Positions 42,420-54,689 of a DNA stretch of 64,000 nucleotides are shown here, piece after piece (positions within the stretch are counted from its first letter, which is position 1; the number at the start of each line of letters is the position of its first letter). Source of the DNA: Nereocystis luetkeana (taxonomy: Eukaryota > Sar > Phaeophyceae > Laminariales > Laminariaceae); contig JARUPZ010000030.1 in assembly GCA_031213475.1 (NCBI GenBank), forward strand, positions 6,565,661 to 6,629,660. The letters run 5' to 3'. The notes below the pieces were generated by a model. That model had not been told where the DNA came from. It made no database searches and saw nothing but the letters and a program-made list of their open reading frames with translations. A program made the translations under genes and the position numbers.

Positions 42420-44230
42420 CGCCTTAACGTCATGTTTCTGCTCGATCCCGTCCAGCTCTGGTACAGTGACATTATGATACGTCGTGACCCGTGCTTGTAC
42501 TCGAAATGAAAATGTAACACAATGTTAGGATTTGACCATACACGCACGTTATTGTGCCTAACATGCCCACAGATCGATATCCGCAGACATACCTGGTATA
42601 TATTAACATGATGACATGTTAATGCTACTGACTACGCAGCTTTAGACATAACACACTAACATAGTGTTGCCCGTAAGAGGAGTGCTAGACGTAACACCGT
42701 AACTAAACGTTACCATGTTGGCCAGCACTTCCAACACCTGACATTGAGTCACAAATAATCCAACATAACAGAACCTAGTGGCCAGCTCTACATACCACTA
42801 TTAATACCTTATTCGGACCCCTCGCCTGATTGCGTAAAGGTCGGATAACGTAATATTTAACTTACGCTAGCAACGTTACAGTCGTCTCAGCCGGCCGATA
42901 CGTAATGTTATGTCAGGATGTTAGCCTAAATGTTAACGGTGCTATTGTCCGTGAATACCAGCCTTTAACATTCCGTTACTACCTGGTACTGTGTTACAAT
43001 TACAATCAATCCGGGGCTAACATTATTATACTGAGTTGCCGTTGAGGCCGAAGTCGTTCCAACGTAATTTCGCGACGTTACCCGTGGAGTCTTGACGGGA
43101 GCTAACATGTGTTGCCTGTGTTAGTGGTATAGCGGCGTCGCGGACTAACACAACGTAGTTGTGTTGCCCAAAATCGCCGATATCCCAGTAGGGGACACCT
43201 ACCAAGATATCCCCAAGAGGGGAGGATAACATGGCATCCTCGATTAAAAAACACTTCTATGTATATTGTGAAGCCCAAAAACAGGAGATATTTAGGAGGG
43301 ATCCCGGCAAAAAAACGCCTCATTTTTCGGAAACCTCCTCACCCATCAATAACGTAATCCGTATACTGGCACGTGCGGCAGTAGCCTCCAGTTGATGTCC
43401 GATTGAGGATATGCGTTATCATGCTAACTTGTGTTATTTATACTATTAATACTATACTACCAGGTAGCTAACAGACTAACATTGTGTTATATACCTGGTA
43501 GTGTTTTATCGAACATTACGTTATCCGTTTAACGTATGTTATGCAGCTAGACTTCCGTCAACACCCAAACATAACGTTGCTCGATACGGGCTGCTGCTGC
43601 GGCTGATCGGTAGCATAATGTTAAACGTTCTATCGGCCACATACATTACCCCCTAACGTGTGTTACGATACCCACCAGGAATTCCACTAACACACTAACA
43701 TACAGCACTAGTGTTACGCAAGCGTTTAATTGGCCATGTACGTTAGCCATCGAAAGTGCCTTACGATACGTAGTAAGCAATAATTCCGCTGACACACTAA
43801 CACAACGTTACTCGCTACGGGCTGATGTCGCGATCACGGTAACGTAATGTTGACGTTTAATTGACCATGTACATCATCCCTTCAATGTGTGTTGCGATAG
43901 CCACTATTACGGGGGACCATAGTTAATAGGACCTATGATATACACAAAAAAACTATATATTTACCTATTTTTGCTGACAATATTCGGTCCTGTTTACTAT
44001 GGTCCCCCGTAATAGGAATTCCGCTAACACGCTTAAATATGCTACTCGCTGTGGAATGCCTACCCCAACACCGTGACACATAAATATATACCGCGGTCAA
44101 TACGGAATCAAGATAACACTCTAACATACTGTTACGCGATCGCCCGCCGATACCGTAACACACTGACACTATTTTATCACAAACTTCAGAAAGCAGTTAA
44201 CGCAGTGACGCAATGTTACGACTTTTTTTC
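42420..44230. repeat. Intergenic block dense in TAACGTTA-like motifs
   Basis: Words such as AACACACTAACA, GTAATGTTA, AACGTTAC and GTGTTACG recur every 20-60 bp over about 1.8 kb without a fixed period. No gene is seen. A family A MITE sits at 43905. Confidence 0.6.
43905..44014 (+). mobile_element. TA-flanked MITE (family A), intergenic
   Basis: Complete copy with intact ends, inserted in the TAACGTTA-rich intergenic block. Confidence 0.87.
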
Positions 44231-44878
44231 GCTGACGCCTAATACCAACACAAAGCGTCAAGTGCCACGTCATCCAAGGTGTGAACAGCTTGGTTTTCAA
44301 GAACGCGCCTTTTTGAGGTCGGTGCGGGCCTTGACGCTAGATAGTACTGATAGTTATTGGCAGTCACTATTTCATTATTAATAGTACCTACAATAACACT
44401 ATATTGTATACGCCGGTTGGGCGATGCACCCACATCCATCCCCCGGCGGCGGCATATACACGGAGGTAGCTGATGCAACGTGAGCGCCAATTTCCGGCCT
44501 TCCACGATGGAAACGGTCAGGGCGGCTTGCTCGTGAACAAAATCAGAAATGGATGCGTGTTACCGGTTCCGGTTCGCCGACGGTCGCAAATGGATAAGAG
44601 AGTCTAGGAAAGATTGCGGTTCTTGAAGGTTCGGTAACAGCCGCTGCATAGAAAGACCCCCAGAGATACGTTAGGAACCCCTCCTACAGTAGTAACGCTT
44701 CCCCACAAGGGGGTGGTAGCGATCCATCCCCTACCGCATACTTTGGCGATGATATGGCGGTTCTTGAGTGCGGTTATCACAATCGATCCTTTTGCGGTAT
44801 TGTTACGGGTAGGTTGCACTCCAATCTGCGTTAACACTCACCTGGTATCTCTGAACATAATAGTACCAACAAAGTAGC

Positions 44879-45232
44879 CGGTCGCCCCGGTGGTTCAAGT
44901 GGTTAACCTCGAATTCTACTTGTGTTTGAGTCCTGGGTTCGAGCCCCAGGTGGGTCGGACATTTGACTTTATTTGCAAAAATAAAAATAAAAAGGATTCA
45001 ATTGTTGAGAGCGCCTTGCAGCGTGGGTAGGCACAATTCGATGCGAGTCGACGAGGGAGGAAAAGGCTGAAATGTTCCCGCGATGAAAATGAAGGCACGT
45101 ACCGTAGCGGGAAGGGGGTAGAAGAACCTGATATGTGACCCCGGATCTGAGTTACGAGTTGGAAGGGGCGAGAGAAGAAGATGCGCCAAGATAATAAATG
45201 GGATGAGCAAAAAATAAATAAATTACAACAAC
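44879..45232 (+). mobile_element. tRNA-derived SINE
   Basis: The head has a pol III A-box (TGGTTCAAGTGG) and B-box (GGTTCGAGCCC). The T-arm CTGGG-TTCGAGC-CCCAG folds perfectly; the anticodon arm does not. The body runs through TTCGATGCGAGTCGACGAGG, GAAGGCACGTACCG and GACCCCGGATCTGAG to an A-rich tail. Other copies: 56249, 57825 (minus), 60211, and more diverged ones at 2262, 23790 and 27100 (minus) and 34190. Confidence 0.85.
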
Positions 45233-45240
45233 GCCGTTCA

Positions 45241-45325
45241 CTATCGTGTGAACATGTTGCCTACTGAGCTATAGTCGTAGTCGTAGGGGTAAGCTATCGA
45301 TCGAATACCCAGCCCAGGGAATTCC
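45241..45325 (-). repeat. Diverged tRNA-like repeat copy, minus strand
   Basis: The complement reads TGGGCTGGGTATTCGATCGA and TATAGCTCAGTAGGCAACAT, the same unit as 53023. Confidence 0.6.
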
Positions 45326-45329
45326 TTAT

Positions 45330-48180
45330 GACCCTCTCTTCCTCTCTGAACGGCGGGATCATCAGCCGACGCGTTCGCGCAACGCAACCCCCCGACATGA
45401 GCATCACTTCGCCACACCCTGCGTCGGCCACAAATAACTTTCACTATATACCACTGTACCGTACAACCACGAGCCCCTCGCACACCTCGGCGAAGTATAT
45501 ATATATACGGTATGGTGCCCGCCAAGTTCTCGGTCTTAGACCTCCCCCTCTCTCTGCTAACCCCTCCTCGCTATTTACGCGCGAGCGACCGCCCATCGCT
45601 CACACCGCAGACAATGCCTCTACTGCGGTGGACGGGATGCCACAACTTAAAAACGTGCCAGGACCCCAGTTTTCCACTCGATTAGTGTTCTCAACCCCGA
45701 TTTGGGTTAGGGTTAGGGTTAGGGTTATACGATTTCCAACAGCGGCAACACCGTAAGTGTGTAGTATGTATTCTTTAAATAGCATGCTCTCATACCGCCG
45801 GAGACAGTACGAGCACCCTGAATAGCGCAGTTCCAACAACCACTCTCCTGCTCGGCTCCTGAAGCAAAACCTTTGTACGAATAATACGTGATCGTCTATC
45901 TTAAGTACCGGGTCTGAGCTGGGGTCAAGCAGCAGAAAAACCTGCCCCTCGCCTGTGGATCGTTTTTGTGCCATTCTAACAACCAACTAATAGAAAAACT
46001 GTAGGTGCTCAATGCGATCCCCAAGATGACACATCTACCATCATACTAAGTGACACATCATAATATTTGTCATACGGAGGAGCACGCGACACGGAGGCGC
46101 ATAGATGTGTTGGCGTGACTTGCCGCTCTGCGCATAGGGGTTGCAAAAAATAAAACTTATAGGCGGTATACGTGTACTGTAAAGTAGTTTCAACGTCGAA
46201 AACGTACGTGCAGCGCAACCACCAACCAGGTCGACCGGGACAAGTCGTTCGGGTGCGTAGAAGTTAGCTGGCTGCAACCACCAAAAAACGGCATCGATCA
46301 GCGATGCCATGCTTGCTGGTGTACTTAGAGGCTCGAGACAACCCTTTGCCAGCCATGGTTTGTGACGGCGCCTAACAAAATGGATCGCGAAACGGATCAC
46401 GACGACGGAAACCGTTCGATGCGAAGATTGCGCTCACCTGGAAGTAGCTGGAAAGGCTGGCGCTGGTGGTGGACTACCGAGCTGGCTGCGAGTGGCCTGT
46501 GAGTCACGCAGCTGTGTGCCACGAATGTTGGTGTTGTCTACTGGTGGTACAGTAGTGTAGCTGTGCCACAGCGAGCTAACGCCACATCCTTCGCAGCTGC
46601 TGGTATATATACCTACGGGCGTCTTTTTTTGTGTCCTAAGCAGGTTCTGAGCCCCGTAAAATCGATGAAGACTCAACAGTACCACAGTAGTAGCTGTGTC
46701 GAATTTGCACGTGCGTTTTTCGAGTGAGTCTACTCGTGCATTCGTCGTATGTCATGCGCATGCTCTGTGTGTGTTTTCACGAAATAGCATGACAACATCT
46801 GGTTGCACTGATATTTAAGTGTAACTTGTGGTCGTCAGGGAACACCCGAGTTTGTCCCCGGGTCATCTCACCCAGGTACTTCAGATTTATCGGGACGGGT
46901 CGGGTGACCACGCTCAACCCAAGGCCAGCATCGCTGGAGCATACGAGTGAGATGGCCACCCAGCATTATCGAATATATAACTCCTAGCCCTACGATAGAT
47001 GCTGTAGACAGACTACGTCGAAGTGCCCGTCTGCAGTGCTTTCCAATTGCAGTGCCACCATGCATAGCATGCGACTGAGAACGTGAGTATTCGTACTGCA
47101 GGCTAGGTCAACTTTCGAAGGATACTTAGTCTATAATAGTGGGTTGGAGGAACCGTCTGACAGGCTACAACGGCATACTAGAGTCCGGTCCGGCGTGCTC
47201 TGGTTTCCCTGTTCCTGCTTTCTACATAGCATTATTATATAAAATCTTGGAGTTTGATGAGCTATGTTGTACCAGGACCGACCTCACCTTGGAGAATATT
47301 CACTCCTTTGACAAATCATGCTATTCATAGTGGAATGCCCTTGGAATCTTCTTGTATTCGCATCGGGTTCCATCTGTTCGATCTCAACGTCCCTGCCGCA
47401 GCACGAAAAAAGTCACGCTGTGTTTATGATAAGTTTGAAGTTCACACGAGGCCTCTTGCTGCGGAAAGCGGCCCCACTCACGCCTTCAAGGATTTGATGG
47501 CCTTGCCAGATCACCTATGACGTGGCTTGGCCTCCCTGGTCAGTCGGTTATCCAGGCATTCGGAGTAGGAATAGCGCTCGATCGATCAGGCCGTTGCCTT
47601 CGAGGAAGATCCAGTGCTGCCGCGTACATTCGTACTAACTGGTGCCGCCGCAGGTATAACGACAAGAGCTGCTATAACTGTCCGGTCGGTGACGCCATAA
47701 AAGCTCATAAGGCATAATAAGGAGCGCTGAGGGGCAGGGACGCTACAGTAGCACAGCGGTAACCCATGGCGGCGGTCCGTGGAACTCAATTATCATCGCT
47801 GGCGCTTGCGGCGGTTCGCGGTATGTCAGTAGGGTACGCCCGGCTCCCAACAAGCTCCGACAGACCGAGGGGAGGCATGGACGCAACTGAAACTTCGCCG
47901 GAGCTATTCTCGGCTGTACGAGATGTGCACGCGTGACTACCGGAGATGATACAGAGATCGCTCGGAAACCGGGGTTTGTTGTACGTCCAGCCTGCTTGAG
48001 TCTGATCTAGATGTAGGACAGGCGAACACACGCCAAACGAAGGACTGAACACACGCCAAACGAAGGACTGGCGCGACCTGGTGCATGCCCACTGGGGCGC
48101 TCCTAGCCGCAGGAGTTGCATGACTGTATCGCCTTAGTATATCGTGAAGTTAAAATAGCAGCATGGACCTTGGGACTCAC
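45330..48180. other. Intergenic, nothing recognised except a telomere-type tract
   Basis: ORFs of up to about 140 codons occur on both strands but without start context, splice pattern or domain. It may hold older transposon debris preceding the LTR element. Confidence 0.5.
45703..45727 (+). repeat. Interstitial telomere-type repeat
   Basis: Four GGGTTA units following TT. A shorter CCTAACCCTAACCC lies near 39655. Confidence 0.85.
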
Positions 48181-48425
48181 TACTGCTAGCAGGTGTGCCT
48201 CTGGCTCTGCTTTGGTCACTTACATAGGGTGCTTGATGGTTGCTTAAATATCATAGTTTCTTGTGTTACGTAGTTGTTTGCTTGCCTCTCGCCGCATGCC
48301 TTCGAGCCAAAGGGGCGATAAATTCATCTTCCAGGCAGGCGACAACGCCTGCCAGGTATTATGAGGGAAAACTTGCTACAAATCACAACACCGCAACAGG
48401 GAAGAGGGGATACAAAAGCAACATC
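48181..48425 (+). repeat. 5' LTR
   Basis: Starts TACTGCTAGCAGGTGTGCCT and matches 51936-52173 through the CGCAACAGGG(A/G)AGAGGGGATA block near its end. Exact termini are uncertain by a few bases. The copies differ by substitutions and small indels, so insertion is not recent. Confidence 0.75.
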
Positions 48426-50069
48426 CCACCCTAAAGGGCCGTATATGTAGGTTTATAAATAATCAGGCGGGACTAAGCCCATCTGGACACTTTGGAGAGA
48501 GAAACGAAGGTGCGGCACTTTACAGCCCACTCCTACACCTCTCCACTTGCGAGGCAGAAGCCGATTGAAGGTGTACACGGCGACCTATTACCACGGTGTG
48601 AGGGTCACCATGAGGTGCGGGTACGAGAGCACAGGACCATCGAAATCGCCACGGGTGCTCCGCTTGAGGTCCTCACGCAAGAACGGTTGGAATCTCCCGC
48701 TGCGCACTATCAAAGAAGACGGCCGGAGTGTTGCCATCTCCGATTTTCATCTTGACCTGAGCGAAGCGCGGGATTCTTCTTCGACCTCCCGCGCCTCGTC
48801 GGAGGACAATAAGCCGGTGGAGGACAACTGCTCCCCACATGACGACACGTGCCCCCCACAGGGTTCATCCCCAGCTACACCTTTGGCGTCAGAGGGCGCC
48901 CCTCTTTGCCTAGACGAGTCGCGACAAGGTGATCTGAGACAACAGACCCCGCGTGCCGCTCAGGCAGTGCTGGCAGCACCATGTGCCGTAGACCCGGTCA
49001 AGATAGACCGGTCGGGGCCCCCCTAACCTTCTCGAAATGTCTCGGGAACGGCAGACACGACCGGTCCAGGCGAATGCGCCTCCAGCCCGACTCCAATATG
49101 GAGGCCCCGGTGAGGCCAGAGGCGGCCTAGGACCAGTCTCCCAGAGAGAGGGAGACCTTCAACTGTTTTTCCGGGTGTGCACATGACATACCGCTCGGGT
49201 TTGCTACGCGACGATGGATACCGCTGCGTTCGATGCTACCCAAGAGCACGCACGACATCGTGTTCTTCAGGCAGCCCCCCTCTTGCTTTTCGCCATGGAC
49301 ACCTTCCCGTTATACGGTTCAAGGCACCTATTTTTCCTGCGGTGAACAGTTTTTCGCTGCGGAAACGAGCTGGCTCTTCAGGGACCACTAAACTCTATAA
49401 CACAGAATGCGCGTGTCATGCCCTCGCTTGGGCAAGTAACATGGACGAGAAATCCGTAACTTCGATATCACCGTGTGGGAACGTAAGCGAGAAAAAATGG
49501 TGCTTGTCGACTCTTACGCCAAGTTTGCTCAAACTCCAGCTATGCGAACTCATCTTTTGGACACGAACTCATCTTTTGGACACAGGCGACAGTCAGACTT
49601 CTCTGAGAAGCTAGCCCTTACGATCTCATATGGGGCATCGGATACAGAACCGACAATATTTCAGCATGCCAAGCGCCCCTGTGGCGTGCTTTAATTTCTG
49701 GGCGAGACACTGCAAACCGTGCGACGTTTCTTCCGCGATCGCGCGCCGCCACCAACGCGTCACCAACTATTGTCCCCTCAGGGCGCCTCGCCCTCAAATA
49801 GACACTACATCTTCGATATCGACCCTTCGACCCGGCATCGACTGTGTCCAAGTGACACCTCAGCTGCCGCCCTCTCCGTCTGGATGTCCCGACTCTCCAC
49901 CAAACGTGCCATCGGGCCACCGAGGCGATGTCCTCGCTAAAATGTCGCCCACTCCGGTGAGCACCCTCCCTTGCTCGTCCAGCAAGGGCCTTGTCTTGTT
50001 GCTGGTGTAGTAACGATGGACGACTCTTCCTTCAGCAAAATCAGGATTAACAGTGGCCCCGCCGCCGTG

Positions 50070-50595
50070 CAGCTCGGATGTGTCGCCCTCTTGGGTACGA
50101 GCTCGCCGCAGACCTTATCAACACCCACGCGTTAGAAAGCATGAAACGCGTGGATGCTGCCTTTGCCTTCTGTGAGCGTCACACCCCACGCCGGCCCAGG
50201 GTTCGGCAAGTCCCCGCCTCTCGAAACCTACGCTGCAGTTCACTTAAGAAAGAGCGCAGTTCTTCGACGACGACCAACCAACCGCATCACATGCCGTATG
50301 GGCATACGTCGTCCCACCCGCAGCTATGCAACACGACGTGCTACTCGGACGCGACATCTGGATGCGGTTCTATGACCGCTCCTACTGTAAGCTGGATCCC
50401 TGCCCGATAAACAATTCGATTTTCAGCGAGCTCACACCGTCTCTCCCAGGACTACATGTCGCGGCAGTGTTTATTCCCGGCTCTTCGGCCCACCCTAATG
50501 GCTTACACCTGCTCTATGCGGGCGACACCGGTATCACTTCGTCTCACGACCATCGACTGCTCGATGTCGATCTGGCTTGCATTCACGTGCCCTAG
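50070..50595 (+). pseudogene. Retropepsin-like protease remnant of the LTR element
   Basis: The frame starting near 50078 reads GCVALLGTSSPQTLINTHAL where an active retropepsin has (A/V)LLDTGSP, so the catalytic Asp is lost (GTSS for DTGS). After a frame change, 50326 onward reads MQHDVLLGRDIWMRFYDRSY, the conserved LLGRD motif at the protease C-terminus. Confidence 0.65.
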
Positions 50596-50623
50596 CCTAG
50601 CCGTTTGCTACCTCGTCAACATG

Positions 50624-51175
50624 CTGTACGCACCCGCTGATTTTTCTGCGGAAGAAAATATTGTGGAAAATGGCCGCCATCTCATCCCATTAATCGGCGT
50701 CGCGGATTTAGAACCAGGCGCTTTGCTCGGCACCTACTTTAGCCAGGTGCTACGAGTACCCCGGGAGGCTGTTCTGCCTGACACTCCAACTCCTTCTTTA
50801 CATGCTTACGACCCTAACGCATACCAGTTCCTTGTTCCAGACCCAGTCTTCGCTTCTTCGATTAACGCGGACCACATCCCCCCACCATGGTGCCTGGATT
50901 ATTTCGTCTACCATTTGCGCGACGAAACAGTTCCGATATGCGACGAGTCCGCGGCCGCTTTGACTCCGCCTGTCGACCGCTCTGCTTTTCCTGCCATGCT
51001 CGAACGATTGAGCGCCGACCAGCACACAAGCTTTCTACAAGTATGGAGCCCCTTGCCGTCGCACATGCGCGAAATCGCGCTTGGTTTGCATGGTCCTGGT
51101 TGGACGCCAACCGTCATCACCCAGTTGGGCAGTGTCTTAGCTGAGTTCTCCGACGTGTTCCGGGTCGACGCCTAG
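50624..51175 (+). pseudogene. Gag-pol linker remnant upstream of a missing reverse transcriptase
   Basis: This is an open stretch of about 180 codons within the LTR element, ending AEFSDVFRVDA then a stop. The terminal motif is typical of sequence just before Ty3/gypsy RT. No other domain is recognised, and the RT that should follow is absent. Confidence 0.5.
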
Positions 51176-51935
51176 TAAGCCACGACTGTGTTGCGCAAGG
51201 TCATGCCCAGCCCGGGACATTCTTCCGTTGACATGGACTCCCAGTAGATGAAGGGAATTTCTGGCAGATCGGAGTCGTCCCCCGCCGTTGCCCGAATAGA
51301 GTCGCCGCTCCCCGCCGTTGGCGGAGAAGAGTCGCCATTCCCCGTCGCTGCCAGAGAAGAGGCAGGGGGGTCGCCGCCGGCTGAGACTGTGCCCGAAGGG
51401 ATGTCCGTGTTGGCGGGGGGTAGCTTTAGCTCCTGGTCGGAAGAGTCGAAGTTTGGCTCCTGGCTTGGTTCCACGGCGGCATGGGGTGTCGCGCTAACGG
51501 CAGAAGAGGTGCCTGCGCGGAAAGCATAGAGGGTGGACGTCAAATGGGCAGCCAAAATTGAATGAGAAGGGGCGGGGTCGTCGTGAGTACGAGTGCGTTG
51601 TGCAAGCGCGTTTGTTGAGATATTATTCCGTTGGCCTACAGGCAAGAGGATACCCAGTTATTTACCTCAATCGAAGCCTCATATCCCTCTCCCCCTCTTC
51701 ATAACAGCGGGGCCCTTGGTCTTTGTTTGGGGTCGCACGTGCCAAGTTCTTAACAATCTCTGGGGACCCAGGAAAGTGTTTTGTCAGATTCTTGACACGA
51801 GGAAATTCGTTTTTTTTGTTTGAAGAGCGTATTCATAATAGTGGACGTGCGATTCGAACGCACGTCCACATCAACCCATGTCCTACCGTCGACGTCAGTG
51901 TCAAGTTTAAAGGACAGGAGGACCTAGGGGCCGAC

Positions 51936-52173
51936 TACTGCTAGCAAGTGTGCCTCTGGCTCTGCTCTGGTCACTCATACCAGGTACAAGATGCTTGACG
52001 ATGGCTTGAATATCATAGTTTCTTGTATTAGTTGCTTGCTTGCCTAGCCGGATGCCTTTTGAGCAGAAGGGACGAGCAGTTCATCTTCCAGGCATGCGAT
52101 AACGCCTACGGTGGGGACACTTACTACATATATCAAAACGCCGCAACAGGGGAGAGGGGATATTATAACAATA
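51936..52173 (+). repeat. 3' LTR
   Basis: Direct repeat of 48181-48425, following a purine-rich tract. It contains a short ACCAGGTAC block absent from the 5' copy, one of the dispersed short motifs seen all over this window. Confidence 0.75.
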
Positions 52174-53022
52174 CATCGCCATCTCCGTTTCGTCACGTCG
52201 TAACCGTGCTGCGGGTCCACCTACTGGTAGGAGGCTTCCAGGCCCCAATGTTCGCCGTGCGGGTACTGGTACTATCTGTACTACGGTGCTGTACTACTGT
52301 ACCAGTACGAAATTTGAGGAGGAATCATGAAAGTGCTTTACCATGGTATGCTGAATTCACCCTCACCGCACAATGTTGTATCCATAACATTTATGGGAGA
52401 TTACAAAATTGCCCCCACGTACAATTAGCTGTAAAGCATTGATGATGTGTGAGAGGAGTGTCTACGATAGTATACCAGGAGTGGAGGAGCACATATACAC
52501 TAACATCAGTGATGTGTGTGAGGTGCAAATAAATGTACCCCGCTTGAGACCCCCCCCCCCCCCACATGCTCCGTCTCGAAAGGGATGCGTGGTCAATGGC
52601 CAAATGACTAAGGCAAGCAACAAATGAGTACGCCCCCCCCCCCCCCCCCCACATGCATGCCCTTATTTATTCTCGACTCCCTCCACTATCTATATACGAC
52701 TGATCGTTGATCCATAATAATAGCAGCAGCAACACCAGCAGCTAAACAGTAGTAGCAGGAAGTTGATTCTACTCCAAATATGTGTACTGTATACAGGCAT
52801 ACAACTAGCTGTAAGTTGGGCCTACACGGAACGGGGTGAGGGACAACTGATGGCCCCTACAGTAGTAATAGTAATACCCTTCTCTCTACGCGCTGCTTGC
52901 TGTACCTACAACACATACTTGGCTTTCTTTGTACCAGCATTAATTAAAATAGGAATAATACTTGTATTGACGATGCGGGAGCAAACGACTACCTTTAGAA
53001 ATACGCCCACGTTTCACCAATG

Positions 53023-53140
53023 TTATAAGGATTGCCTTGGGCTGGGTAATCGATCGGTCGTTAACCCCTATAGCTCAGTAGGTAACACCTTCACATACAT
53101 TTGACGTCGTCCAGGTCACGGGTTCGAACCTCACTTCGAA
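53023..53140 (+). repeat. tRNA-like repeat with perfect A- and B-boxes
   Basis: TAGCTCAGTAGG and GGTTCGAACCT are canonical pol III promoter boxes, but the acceptor and T stems pair poorly, so it is not a functional tRNA. The first 76 bp recur at 53302-53381, and a diverged copy lies on the minus strand at 45241-45325. Confidence 0.65.
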
Positions 53141-53301
53141 CGTTTCTTTTACAGTTTACAGAAACGCTTGCGCGTGCACACCTAAAAAAACACATCTCCC
53201 TGGATCCCCAGGTAATGAAACGAAGCGGGTAGGTCAGCGTACGGACGTATGTATGTATACGGTTCAGACGCCCCAAAGACCCCGCCGTTCAGAGGAGGGG
53301 A

Positions 53302-53381
53302 GTGTTATAAGGATTACCTTGGGCTGGGTAATCGATCGGTCGTTTACCCCTATAGCTCAGTAGGTAACACCTTCACACTAA
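53302..53381 (+). repeat. Second copy of the tRNA-like repeat (5' part)
   Basis: GTTATAAGGATTACCTTGGG to AGGTAACACCTTCAC repeats 53023-53098 with only a few changes. The B-box half is missing. Confidence 0.7.
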
Positions 53382-54689
53382 CTGACTGCTGTATGTACCT
53401 ACCTATACAGCAAATGCCAGCATATACAATTGCACTTGGGATGGAGTAGTACTCGTCCTTGGGTACCAGGTGTTATATACGAACGAAAGTGCTTCCTTGC
53501 ATGGATATATGGATACAACTTTAGTACAAATATTGTTAATAGTACGATAGTACCTTCCGCATTAAGTACTCGTACTACAACAGAGTATTATACTCCTGTG
53601 CCTTTGGCAATAAATACTGAATATTGGTACCACTAATAGTTGAGTAGCGTCCACTTTTGATCTTTTGATTGTTACGTTCGTTTGTGTTCATAACTTTTTT
53701 TACTTGAAAAATACAGCAGTACTTTGTACCAACACGGCTGCTGCTCTGCATAACATTATTTACAAGGCTGTATGGTACCAGTAGTACCAGCGCGCGCTTG
53801 ACCGAACACAGCAGCAAGCAAGCAGCAGCAAGCAATTGCCACGTGCCAGAATAAAGCACATAGAGCAGTAGACACATCAGATCAGTGATCAGACAGACCG
53901 TTTACCTACGTACGAGATACCTCTCGTACCCAAATTTCAAACGATACCTGTATGTTTTACCCTGGCGTATACTCTAACTCATATGGTACCAGCACCCATA
54001 CCATATCATACACCTCATTGGCGATGTTGGTGGGGAAATACTCCTTGCCCACTCGCCGTTCACTCTCTGTTGCGCCCCGGCAGAGCAAAAAGAGCGGGAG
54101 GAGGAGGAGGAGGAGTGAGGAGTGGGAGGAAGGAGGAGCATTTCGATTTACGTGCATGGTGCCGGTTGACGAGGGAATCAGACCACCGGTGATCATACAG
54201 GATATTAATATCGTACCCATACCATGGATATGGTGTCCATTGTGTGCGTGGTACGAGATCTCGGAGAGCGTGGATCGGGATTGGAGATAGCACAAAAAAG
54301 GATCTTGAAGACATTCTAGAATGTTCTATTTGAGTCCCACAAGCCAGCAGTAGAACTCAAGGCTGTCCGGATCCGTCAGAGAGCAACTACGGAAAATATC
54401 GTAGAGGTCGCACAATACGGAGCTCGCCTGCATCGGAGACCGGCACAACCACATGCTCGCAACGCTGCTCGTGCTTTAGCCGCGTTTGAAGCCACCTAGG
54501 CCCGCGGTAACGGGACACACGTCAGCACGAGGCCCAACGCAATGCGAGCGCAGCCGCGCCGCCAGAAATTCGACGGAAACTCATAGGTAAACGCGGGAGA
54601 CCACAGCTTTTGTCAGCAAACGTGTATCTCGACTCGAGCCTAAAGCTAAGAGCGACGGGACCAAGGAGAGAGGGGGAGATACCAGGGGC

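Larger units (their letters stand above)
48181..52173 (+). mobile_element. Decayed Ty3/gypsy-type LTR retrotransposon, RT-less
   Basis: Two direct repeats of about 240 bp bound this element. Between them the + strand carries broken gag/pol remnants: a retropepsin-like region (about 50070-50400) and the pre-RT linker ending VITQLGSVLAEFSDVFRVDA (to 51175). The EFSDVF motif normally leads into the Ty3/gypsy reverse transcriptase, but no RT, RNase H or integrase follows. A purine-rich tract (AAAGGACAGGAGG) lies just before the 3' repeat. Many frameshifts and stops show it is inactive. Confidence 0.72.
52174..54689. other. Intergenic with homopolymer C tracts and tRNA-like repeats
   Basis: Two poly(C) tracts (52548, 52627), both followed by ACATGC, and the tRNA-like repeats. 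Around 54332-54500 there is an open 56-codon stretch ending AARALAAFEAT, without a start, which could be an exon or transposon debris. Confidence 0.5.

Noticed and set aside
44879-44960. Functional tRNA gene
   Set aside because: The A-box, B-box and T-arm are good, but the anticodon and acceptor stems do not fold, and the sequence continues into a repeated SINE body.
51172-51645. Minus-strand ORF containing ALAQRTRTHDDPAPSHSILA as an integrase C-terminus
   Set aside because: The resemblance is weak and the strand is opposite to the protease of the same LTR element. It could not be supported without a profile search.
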